Source: Acanthosepion esculentum
Taxonomy: Eukaryota > Mollusca > Cephalopoda > Sepiida > Sepiidae
Direction: 5' to 3'
Assembly: GCA_964036315.1 (NCBI GenBank)
Contig: CAXIWW010000817.1
Span: forward strand, 7,909,501-7,973,500
Length of the DNA stretch: 64,000 bases
Below are positions 11,511-22,355 of this stretch, one piece after another. The position numbers were made by a program, and so were the translations under genes. Numbering within the stretch: the stretch's first letter is position 1; each line of letters starts with the position of its first letter. Below the pieces are notes generated by a model that saw nothing but the letters and a program-made list of their open reading frames with translations, did no database searches and was not told the origin of the DNA.

Positions 11511-14500
11511 CTGGTGTTGTTCGCAAGTTTTTATATAAACATGTATTTTTTTACATCCATAGTGTTTTTTTTTTAGTGGGGGATCACTATTTGCTCATAG
11601 CTGGGACCCCTTGTGATCAGTAGCCTTGCTGTCAGATGTAGTTTATAGTCATACCTATGACTAGTTGGCAATGTGGTGCTGATGGCACTTTTGCTATCAG
11701 CTGTTGGCACTTTTGTTATTCTGTTGGCACTTTTGCTATCAGCTGTTGGCACTTTTGCTATCAGCTGTTGGAACTTTTGCTATCAGCTGTTGGCACATTT
11801 GCTATCAGCTTTTGGCACTTTTGCTATCAGCTGTTAGCACTTTTGCTATCAGCTGTTGGCACTTTTGCTATCAGCTGTGGTGCTGTTTGTACTTATGCTA
11901 TCAACTGGTGTTGTTCGCAAGTTTTTATATAAACATGTATTTTTATACTTTCATATTGTTTTTTTAGTGGGGCGTAACTATTTGCTCATAGCTGGGACCC
12001 TTTGTGATCAGAAGCCTTTCTGTAAGATGTAGTTTATAGTCATACCTAGGACTAGTTGGCACTGTGGTGCTCTTGGCACTTTTGCTATCAGCTGTTGGCA
12101 CTTTTGCTATCAGCTGTTGGCACTTTTGCTATCAGCTGTGGTGCTGTTGGCACTTTTGCTATCAACTGGTGTTGTTCGCAAGTTTTTATATAAACATGTA
12201 TTTTTATACATTCATAGTGTTTTTCTTTAGTGGGGGGTCACTATTTGCTCATAGCTGGGAACCTTTGTGATCAGAAGCCTTGCTGTCAGATGTAGTTTAT
12301 AGTCATACCTAGGACTAGTTGGCAATGTGGTGCTGTTGGCATTTTTGCTATCAGCTGTTGGCACGTTTGCTATCAGATGTTGGCACTTTTGCTATCAGCT
12401 GTTGGCACGTTTGCTATCAGCTGTTGGCACTTTTGTAATCAGCTCTGGTGATTTTGGCACTTTTGCTATCAACTGGTGTTGTTCGCCAGTTTTTATATAA
12501 ATATGTATTTTTATACTTTCATAACGTTTTTTTTTTAGTGGGGGGTCACTATTTGCTCAAAGCTGGGACCCTTTTTGATCAGAAGTCTTGCTGTCAGATG
12601 TAGTTTATAATCATACCTAGGACTAGTTCGCACAGTGGTGCTGTTGGCACTTTTGCTATCAGCTGTTGGCACTTTTGCTATAGGCTTTTGGCACGTTTGG
12701 TATCATCTGTTGGCACTTTTGCTATCAGCTGTGGTGCTGTTGGCACTTTTGCTATCAACTGGTGTTGTTCGCAAGTTTTTATATAAACATGTATTTTTAT
12801 ACTTTCAGAGTGTTTTTTTTTAGTGGGGGGTCACTATTTGCTCATAGCTGGGACCCTTTGTGATCAGAAGCTTTGCTGTCAGATGTAGTTTATAGTCATA
12901 CCTAGGACTAGTTGGCACTGTGGTGCTGTTGGCACATTTGCTATCAGCTGTTGGCACTTTTGCTATCAGCTGTGGTGCTGTTTGCACTTTTGCTATCAAC
13001 TGGTTTTGTTCGCAAGTTTTTTATAAACATGTATTTTTATACTTTCATAGTGTTTTTTTTTAGTGGGGGGTAACTATTTGCTCATAGCTGGGACCCTTTG
13101 TGATCAGAAGCATTGCTGTCAGATGTAGTTTATAGTCATTACTAGGACTAGTTGGCACTGTGGTGCTTTTGGCACTTTTGCTATCAGCTGTTGGCACATT
13201 TGCTATCAGCTGTTGGCACTTTTGCTATTAGCTGTTGGCACTTTTGCTATCAGCTGAGTGCTGTTGGCACTTTTGCTATCAACTGGTGTTGTTCGCAAGT
13301 TTTTATATAAACATGTATTTTTATACTTTCACATTGTTTTTTTTTTTAATGGGGGGTCACTATTTGCTCATAGCTGGGACCCTTTGTGATCAGAAGCCTT
13401 GCTGTCAGATGTAGTTTATAGTCATACCTAGGACTAGTTGGCACTGTGGTGCTGTTGGCACTTTTGCTATCAGCTGTTGGTACTTTTGCTATTAGCTGTT
13501 GGCACTTTTGCTATAAGCTTTTGGCACATTTGGTATCAGCTGTTGGCACTTTTGCTATCAGCTGTTGGCAATTTGCAATCAGCTGTTGGCACTTTTGCTA
13601 TCAGCTGTTAGCACTTTTGTTATCAGCTGTTGGCACTTTTGCTATCAGCTTTGGTGCTTTTGCTATCAGCTGTTGGCAGTTTTGGTATCAGCTGTTGGCA
13701 CTATTTGCTATCAGCTTTTGGCACTTTTGCTATCAGCTGTGGTGCTGTTGGCACTTTTGCTATCAACTGGTGTTGTTCGTAAGTTTTTATATAAACATGT
13801 ATTTTTATACATTCATAGTATTTTTTTAGTGGGGGGTCACTATTTGCTCATAGCTGGGACCCTTTGTGATCAGAAGCCTTGCTGTCAGATGTAGTTTATA
13901 GTCATACATAGGACTAGTTGGCACTGTTGTGCTTTTGGCACTTTTGCTATCAGCTGTTGGCACTTTTACTATCAGCTGTTGGCACTTTTGCTATTAGCTG
14001 TTGGCACTTTTGCTATCAACTGGTGTTGTTCGCAAGTTTTTATATAAACATGTATTTTTATACATTCACATATTTTTTTTTTTTAATGGGGGTCGCTATT
14101 TGCTCATAGCTGGGAACCTTTTTGATCAGAAGCCTTGCTGTCAGATGTAGTTTATAGTCATAACTAGGACTAGTTGGCACTGTGGTGCTTTTGGCACTTT
14201 TGCTATCAGCTGTTGGCACTTATACTCTCAGCTGTTGGCACTTTTGCTATAAGATGTGGGGCTGTTTGCACTTTTGCTATCAACTGGTGTTGTTCGCAAG
14301 TTTTTTATAAACATGTATTTTTATACTTTCATAGTGTTTTTTTTTAGTGGGGGGTAACTATTTGCTCATAGCTGGGACCCTTTGAGATCAGAAGCCTTGC
14401 TGTCAGATGTACTTTATAGTCGTACCTAGGAGTAGTTGGCACTGTGGTGCTGTTGGCACTTTTGCTATCAGCTGTTGGTACTTTTGCTATTAGCTGTTGG

Positions 14501-17500
14501 CACTTTTGCTATCAGCTTTTGGCACTTTTGGTATGAGCTGTTGGCACTTTTGCTATCAGCTGTTGGCAATTTGCAATCAGCTGTTGGCACTTTTGCTATC
14601 AGCTGTTGGCACTTTTGATATCAGCTGTTGGCACTTTTGCTATAAGCTGTTGGCACTTTTGCTATCAGCTGTTGGCAGTTTTGGTATCATCTGTTGGCAC
14701 TTTTGCTATCAGCTGTTGGCACTTTTGCTATCAGCTTTTGGCACTTTTGGTATCAGCTGTTGGCACTATTTGCTATCAGCTGTTGGCACTTTTGCTATCA
14801 GCTGTGGTGCTGTTGGCACTTTAGCTATCAACTGGTGTTGTTCGTAAGTTTTTATATAAACATGTATTTTATACATTCATAGTATTTTTTTTAGTGGGGG
14901 GTCACTATTTGCTCATAGCTGGGACCCTTTGTGATCAGAAGCCTTGCTGTCAGATGTAGTTTATAGTCATACCTAGGACTAGTTGGCACTGTGGTGCTTT
15001 TGGGACTTTTGCTATCAGCTGTTGGCACTTTTACCATCAGCTGTTGGCACTGTTGCTATTAGCTGTTGGCACTTTTGCTATCAGCTGAGTGCTGTTGGCA
15101 CTTTTGCTATCAACTGGTGTTGTTCGCAAGTTTTTATATAAACATGTATTTTTATACTCTCACATTGTTTTTTTTTTTAATGGGGGTCACTATTTGCTCA
15201 TAGCTGGGACCCATTGTGATCAGAAGCCTTGCTTTCAGATGTAGTTTATAGACATACCTAGGACTAGTTGGCACTGTGGTGCTTTTGGCACTTTTGCTAT
15301 CAGCTGTTGGCACTTTTACTATCAGCTGTTGGCACTTTTGCTATTAGCTGTTGGCACTTTTGCTATCAGCTGAGTGCTGTTGGCACTTTTGCTATCAACT
15401 GGTGTTGTTCGCAAGTTTTTATATAAACATGTATTTTTATACTTTGATAGTGTTTTTTTTAGTGGGGGGTCACTATTTGCTGATAGCTGGGACCCTTTGT
15501 GATCAGAATCCTTGCTGTCAGATGTAGTTTATAGTCATACCTAGGACTAGATGGCACTGTGGTGCTGTTGGCACTTTTGCTATCAGCTCTTGGCACTTTT
15601 GCTATCAGCTGTTGGCACTTTTGCTATCAGCTGTGGTGCTGTTGGCACTTTTGCTATCAACTGGTGTTGTTCGCAAGTATTTATATAAACATGTATTTTT
15701 ATACTTTCATAGTGTTTTTTTAGTGGGGGGTCACTATTTGCTCATAGCTGGGACCCTTTCTGGTAGGAAGCCTTGCTGTCAGATGTAGTTTATAGTCATA
15801 CCTAGGACTAGTTGGCACTGTGGTGCTGTTGGCACTTTTGCTATAAGCTATTGGCACTTTTGCTATCAGCTGTTGGGACTATTACTATCAGCTGTTGGCA
15901 CTTTTGCTATGAGCTGTTGTGCTGTTGGCACTTTTGCTATCAACTGGGGCTGTTCGCAAGTTTTTATATAAACATGTATTTTAATACATTCATAGTGTTT
16001 TTTTTTTAGTGAGGGCCACTATTTGCTCATAGCTGGGACCCTTTGTGGAGAGAAGCCTAGCTGTCAGATGTAGTTTATAGTCATACCTAGTACTAGTTGG
16101 CACGGTGGTGCTGTTGGCACTTTTGCTATCAGATGTTGGCACTTTTGCTATCAGCTGTTGGCACTTTAGCAATCAGCTGTTGGCACGTTTGCTATCAGCT
16201 GTTGGCACTTTTGGTATCAGCTGTTGGCACTTTTGCTATCAGCTGTTGTCACTTTTTCTATCAGCTGTGATGCTGTTGGCACTTTTGCTATCAACTGGTG
16301 TTGTTCGCAAGTTTTTATATAAATATGTATTTTTATACATTCATAGTGTTTTTTTTAGTGGGGGGTCACTATTTGCTCATAGCTGGGTCCATTTGTGATC
16401 AGAAGCCTTGCTGTCAGATGTAGTTTATAGTCATACCTAGGACTAGTTGGCACTGTGGTGCTGTTGGCACTTTTGCTATCAGCTGTTGGCACTTTTGCTA
16501 TCAGCTGTTGGCACTTTTGCTATCAGCTTTTGGCACTTTTGCTATCAGCTGTTGGCACTTTTGCTATGATTTGTTGGCACTTTTAGTATCAGCTGTTGGC
16601 ACTTTTGCTATCAGCTGTTGGCACTTTTCCTATCAGCTGTTGGCACTTTTGCTATCAGCTGTTGGCACTTTTGCTATCAGCTTTTGGCACTTTTAGTATC
16701 AGCTGTTGGCACTTTTGCTATCAGCTGTTGGCACTTTTGCTATCAGCTGTGGTGCTGTTGGCACTTTTGCTCTCAACTGGTGTTGTTCGCAAGTTTTTAT
16801 ATAAACATGTATTTTTATACATTCATAGTGTTTTTTTTAGTGGGGGTCACTATTTGCTCATAGCTGGGAACCTTTGTGATCAGATGTCTTACTGTCAGAT
16901 GTAGTTTATAGTCATAACTAGGACTAGTTGGCAATGTGGTGCTGTTGGCACTTTTGCTATCAGCTGTTGGCACTTTTGCTCTCAGCTGTTGGCACTTTTG
17001 CTATCAGCTTTTGGCACTTTTGGTATCAGCTGTTGGCACTTTTGCTATCAGCTGTTTGCAGTTTTGCTATCAGCTGTTGGCACTTTTGCAATCATCTGTT
17101 GGCACTTTTGCTATCAGCTGTTGGCACTTTTGCTATCAGCTGTTGGCACTTTTGCTATCAGCTTTTGGCACTTTTGCTATCAGCTGTTGGCACTTTTGCT
17201 ATCAGCTGTTGGCACTTTTGCTATCAGCTTTTGGCACTTTTGCTATCAGCTGTTGGCACTTTTGCTATCAGCTGTGGTGCTGTTGGCACTTTTGCTATCA
17301 ACTGGTGTTGTTCGCAAGTTTTAATAAAAACATGTATTTTCATACATTCATAGTGTTTTTTTTTAGTGGGGGGTCACTATTTGCTCATAGCTGGGACCCT
17401 TTGTGATCAGAAGTCTTGTTGTCAGATGGAGTTTATAGTCATACCAAGGACTAGTTGGCACTGTGGTGCTGTTGGCACTTTTGCTATCAGCTGTTGGCAC

Positions 17501-17766
17501 TTTTGCTATCAGCTGTTGGCACTTTTGCTATCAGCTTTTGGCACTTTGGGTATCAGCTGTTGGCACTTTTGCTATCAGCTGTTTGCACTTTTGCTATCAG
17601 CTGTTGGCATTTTGCAATCAGCTGTTGGCACTTTTGCTATCAGCTGTTGGCACTTTTGCTATCAGCTGTTGTCACTTTTGCTATCAGCTGTTGGCACTTT
17701 TGCAATCAGCTGTGGTGCTGTTGGCACATTTGCTATCAACTGGTGTTGTTCGCAAGTTTTTATATA

Positions 17767-17799
17767 AACATCTGACAGCTGATAGCAACATCTGACAGC
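17767..17799. other. Fold-back junction C+ to C-
   Basis: C plus stops inside a spacer after TATATAAACAT and C minus begins at ATCTGACAGCAAGGCTTC. Between them is a templated insertion: AACATCTGACAGCTGATAGC (17767-17786) is followed at once by AACATCTGACAGC (17787-17799), a direct repeat with a 20-bp period. Every piece exists elsewhere in C minus: ACATCTGACAGC from the spacer and ACAGCTGATAGC from the 22-mer. Short overlaps (ACAT, ACAGC, AA) could have served as microhomologies. Confidence 0.85.
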
Positions 17800-18949
17800 A
17801 AGGCTTCTGATCACAAAGGGTCCCAGCTATGAGCAAATAGTGACCCCCCACTAAAAAAAAAACACTATGAAATTATAAAAATACATGTTTATATAAAAAC
17901 TTGCGAACAACACCAGTTGATATCGTGCCAACAGCTGATAGCAAAGGTGACAACAGCTGATAGCAAAAGTGCCAACAGCTGATAGCAAAAGTGCCAACAG
18001 CACCACAGTGCCAACTAGTCCTAGGTATGACTATAAACTACATCTGACAGCCAGGCTTCTGATCACAAAGGGTCCCAGCTATGAGCAAATAGTGACCCCC
18101 CACTAAAAAAAAAAACACTATGAAAGTATAAAAATAGATGTTTATATAAAAACTTGCGAACAACACCAGTTGATAGCAAAAGTGCCAACAGCACCACAGC
18201 TGATAGCAAAAGTGCCAACAGCTGATAGCAAAGGTGACAACAGCTGATAGCAAAAGTGCCAACAGCTGATAACAAAAGTGCCAACAGCACCACATTGCCA
18301 AGTAGTCCTAGGTATGACAATAAACTACATCTGACAGCAAGGCTTCTGATCACAAAGGGTCCCAGCTAGGAGCAAATAGTGACCCCCCACTAAAAAAAAC
18401 ACTATGAATGTATAAAAATACATGTTTATATAAAAACTTGCGAACAACACCAGTTGATAGCAAAAGTGCCAACAGCACCACAGCTGATAGCAAAAGTGCC
18501 AACAGCTGATAGCAAATGTGCCAACAGCACCACACTGCCAACTAGTCCTAGGTATGACTATAAACTATATCTGGCAGCAAGGCTTCTGATCACAAAGGGT
18601 CCCAGCTATGAGTAAATAGTGACCCCCCACTAAAAAAAAAAAACACTATGAATGTATAAAAATACATGTTTATATAAAAACTTGCGAACAACACCAGTTG
18701 ATAGCAAAAGTGCCAACAGCACCACAGCTGATAGCAAAAGTGCCAACAGCTGATAGCAAAAGTGCCAACAGCTGATAGCAAAACTGCCAACAGCTGATAG
18801 CAAAAGTGACAAAAGCACCACATTGCCAACTAGTCCTAGGTATGACTATAAACTACATCTGACAGCAAGGCTTCTGATCACAAAGGATCCCAGCTATGAG
18901 CAAATAGTGACACCCCACTAAAAAAAAACACAATGAATGTATAAAAATA
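17773..18949 (-). repeat. Asymmetric centre (loop) of the palindrome
   Basis: About 1.18 kb of C minus, roughly four compound units, with no pairing partner in the left arm. The left arm end (17455-17772) pairs with 18950-19267 (sum 36722), which leaves this stretch unpaired. Its proximal part, about 17793-18400, is present once. From about 18401 it belongs to the block that is repeated at 22356. Confidence 0.85.
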
Positions 18950-21900
18950 CATGTTTATATAAAAACTTGCGAACAACACCAGTTGATAGCAAATGTGCCA
19001 ACAGCACCACAGCTGATTGCAAAAGTGCCAACAGCTGATAGCAAAAGTGACAACAGCTGATAGCAAAAGTGCCAACAGCTGATAGCAAAAGTGCCAACAG
19101 CTGATTGCAAAATGCCAACAGCTGATAGCAAAAGTGAAAACAGCTGATAGCAAAAGTGCCAACAGCTGATACCCAAAGTGCCAAAAGCTGATAGCAAAAG
19201 TGCCAACAGCTGATAGCAAAAGTGCCAACAGCTGATAGCAAAAGTGCCAACAGCACCACAGTGCCAACTAGTCCTTGGTATGACTATAAACTCCATCTGA
19301 CAACAAGACTTCTGATCACAAAGGGTCCCAGCTATGAGCAAATAGTGACCCCCCACTAAAAAAAAACACTATGAATGTATGAAAATACATGTTTTTATTA
19401 AAACTTGCGAACAACACCAGTTGATAGCAAAAGTGCCAACAGCACCACAGCTGATAGCAAAAGTGCCAACAGCTGATAGCAAAAGTGCCAAAAGCTGATA
19501 GCAAAAGTGCCAACAGCTGATAGCAAAAGTGCCAACAGCTGATAGCAAAAGTGCCAACAGATGATTGCAAAAGTGCCAACAGCTGATAGCAAAACTGCAA
19601 ACAGCTGATAGCAAAAGTGCCAACAGCTGATAGCAAAAGTGCCAAAAGCTGATAGCAAAAGTGCCAACAGCTGATAGCAAAAGTGCCAACAGCTGATAGC
19701 AAAAGTGCCAACAGCACCACAGTGCCAACTAGTCCTAGGTATGACTATAAACTACATCTGACAGCAAGGCTTCTGATCACAAATGGACCCAGCTATGAGC
19801 AAATAGTGACCCCCCACTAAAAAAAACACTATGAATGTATAAAAATACATATTTATATAAAAACTTGCGAACAACACCAGTTGATAGCAAAAGTGCCAAC
19901 AGCATCACAGCTGATAGAAAAAGTGACAACAGCTGATAGCAAAAGTGCCAACAGCTGATACCAAAAGTGCCAACAGCTGATAGCAAACGTGCCAACAGCT
20001 GATTGCTAAAGTGCCAACAGCTGATAGCAAAAGTGCCAACATCTGATAGCAAAAGTGCCAACAGCACCACCGTGCCAACTAGTACTAGGTATGACTATAA
20101 ACTACATCTGACAGCTAGGCTTCTCTCCACAAAGGGTCCCAGCTATGAGCAAATAGTGGCCCTCACTAAAAAAAAAACACTATGAATGTATTAAAATACA
20201 TGTTTATATAAAAACTTGCGAACAGCCCCAGTTGATAGCAAAAGTGCCAACAGCACAACAGCTCATAGCAAAAGTGCCAACAGCTGATATTAATAGTCCC
20301 AACAGCTGATAGCAAAAGTGCCAATAGCTTATAGCAAAAGTGCCAACAGCACCACAGTGCCAACTAGTCCTAGGTATGACTATAAACTACATCTGACAGC
20401 AAGGCTTCCTACCAGAAAGGGTCCCAGCTATGAGCAAATAGTGACCCCCCACTAAAAAAACACTATGAAAGTATAAAAATACATGTTTATATAAATACTT
20501 GCGAACAACACCAGTTGATAGCAAAAGTGCCAACAGCACCACAGCTGATAGCAAAAGTGCCAACAGCTGATAGCAAAAGTGCCAAGAGCTGATAGCAAAA
20601 GTGCCAACAGCACCACAGTGCCATCTAGTCCTAGGTATGACTATAAACTACATCTGACAGCAAGGATTCTGATCACAAAGGGTCCCAGCTATCAGCAAAT
20701 AGTGACCCCCCACTAAAAAAAACACTATCAAAGTATAAAAATACATGTTTATATAAAAACTTGCGAACAACACCAGTTGATAGCAAAAGTGCCAACAGCA
20801 CTCAGCTGATAGCAAAAGTGCCAACAGCTAATAGCAAAAGTGCCAACAGCTGATAGTAAAAGTGCCAACAGCTGATAGCAAAAGTGCCAAAAGCACCACA
20901 GTGCCAACTAGTCCTAGGTATGTCTATAAACTACATCTGAAAGCAAGGCTTCTGATCACAATGGGTCCCAGCTATGAGCAAATAGTGACCCCCATTAAAA
21001 AAAAAAACAATGTGAGAGTATAAAAATACATGTTTATATAAAAACTTGCGAACAACACCAGTTGATAGCAAAAGTGCCAACAGCACTCAGCTGATAGCAA
21101 AAGTGCCAACAGCTAATAGCAACAGTGCCAACAGCTGATGGTAAATGTGCCAACAGCTGATAGCAAAAGTCCCAAAAGCACCACAGTGCCAACTAGTCCT
21201 AGGTATGACTATAAACTACATCTGACAGCAAGGCTTCTGATCACAAAGGGTCCCAGCTATGAGCAAATAGTGACCCCCCACTAAAAAAAATACTATGAAT
21301 GTATAAAAATACATGTTTATATAAAAACTTACGAACAACACCAGTTGATAGCAAAAGTGCCAACAGCACCACAGCTGATAGCAAAAGTGCCAACAGCTGA
21401 TAGCAAATAGTGCCAACAGCTGATACCAAAAGTGCCAAAAGCTGATAGCAAAAGTGCCAACAGCTGATAGCAAAAGTGCCAACAGATGATACCAAAACTG
21501 CCAACAGCTGATAGCAAAAGTGCCAACAGCTTATAGCAAAAGTGCCAACAGCTGATATCAAAAGTGCCAACAGCTGATAGCAAAAGTGCCAACAGCTGAT
21601 TGCAAATTGCCAACAGCTGATAGCAAAAGTGCCAACAGCTCATACCAAAAGTGCCAAAAGCTGATAGCAAAAGTGCCAACAGCTAATAGCAAAAGTACCA
21701 ACAGCTGATAGCAAAAGTGCCAACAGCACCACAGTGCCAACTACTCCTAGGTACGACTATAAAGTACATCTGACAGCAAGGCTTCTGATCTCAAAGGGTC
21801 CCAGCTATGAGCAAATAGTTACCCCCCACTAAAAAAAAACACTATGAAAGTATAAAAATACATGTTTATAAAAAACTTGCGAACAACACCAGTTGATAGC

Positions 21901-22355
21901 AAAAGTGCAAACAGCCCCACATCTGATAGCAAAAGTGCCAACAGCTGATAGTATAAGTGCCAACAGCTGATAGCAAAAGTGCCAAAAGCACCACAGTGCC
22001 AACTAGTCCTAGTTATGACTATAAACTACATCTGACAGCAAGGCTTCTGATCAAAAAGGTTCCCAGCTATGAGCAAATAGCGACCCCCATTAAAAAAAAA
22101 AAATATGTGAATGTATAAAAATACATGTTTATATAAAAACTTGCGAACAACACCAGTTGATAGCAAAAGTGCCAACAGCTAATAGCAAAAGTGCCAACAG
22201 CTGATAGTAAAAGTGCCAACAGCTGATAGCAAAAGTGCCAAAACACAACAGTGCCAACTAGTCCTATGTATGACTATAAACTACATCTGACAGCAAGGCT
22301 TCTGATCACAAAGGGTCCCAGCTATGAGCAAATAGTGACCCCCCACTAAAAAAAT
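18401..22355 (-). repeat. Tandem duplication in C, copy P
   Basis: First copy of a duplicated block of about 4 kb containing some twelve compound units. It aligns to copy Q at an offset of 3955 near its start (18421 to 22376; 19267 to 23222), about 4414 in the middle (20070 to 24484) and about 4153 near its end (21740 to 25893). Compared with Q and the left arm it lacks a block of about 480 bp between about 19728 and 19740, equivalent to left 16441-16930. Confidence 0.88.

Larger units (their letters stand above)
1..17772 (+). other. Left arm of giant inverted repeat
   Basis: The A-B-C succession is reproduced in reverse complement at 18950-39284. Paired landmarks give left-plus-right coordinate sums of 39285 (positions 49-1201), 40743 (4381-5690), 40669 (5968-7822), about 40361 (7879-9620), 40043 (9709-12270), about 40330 (13446-14618), then 40589 to 40677 (16105-17775). 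Each step in the sum is an insertion or deletion in one arm. The arm continues beyond the left edge. Confidence 0.93.
6394..17772 (+). repeat. Satellite C compound array, plus orientation (left arm)
   Basis: Runs of a 22-bp monomer (TTGGCACTTTTGCTAT then CAGCTG) alternate with a conserved spacer of about 170 bp. The plus-oriented spacer landmark CCTAGGACTAGTTGG, allowing single-base variants, occurs about 33 times between 6591 and 17446, an average spacing near 340 bp. Unit length varies because the number of 22-mers varies, from two or three to over twenty (10951-11510). Since 22 is not a multiple of three, all frames are visited in turn and remain open over short runs. The peptides look hydrophobic (WHFCYQLL-like) but are repeat by-products. 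Confidence 0.95.

Noticed and set aside
6394..17772. CRISPR-like array
   Set aside because: The 22-bp repeats are contiguous with no unique spacers, the longer spacers are themselves conserved, and there are no cas genes.
6885..17775. Many frames of 60-160 codons with hydrophobic WHFCYQLL/ALLLSAVG repeats resembling membrane proteins
   Set aside because: They are three-frame readings of the 22-bp C monomer, which repeats in frame every 66 bp. They end in each spacer and show no independent conservation.
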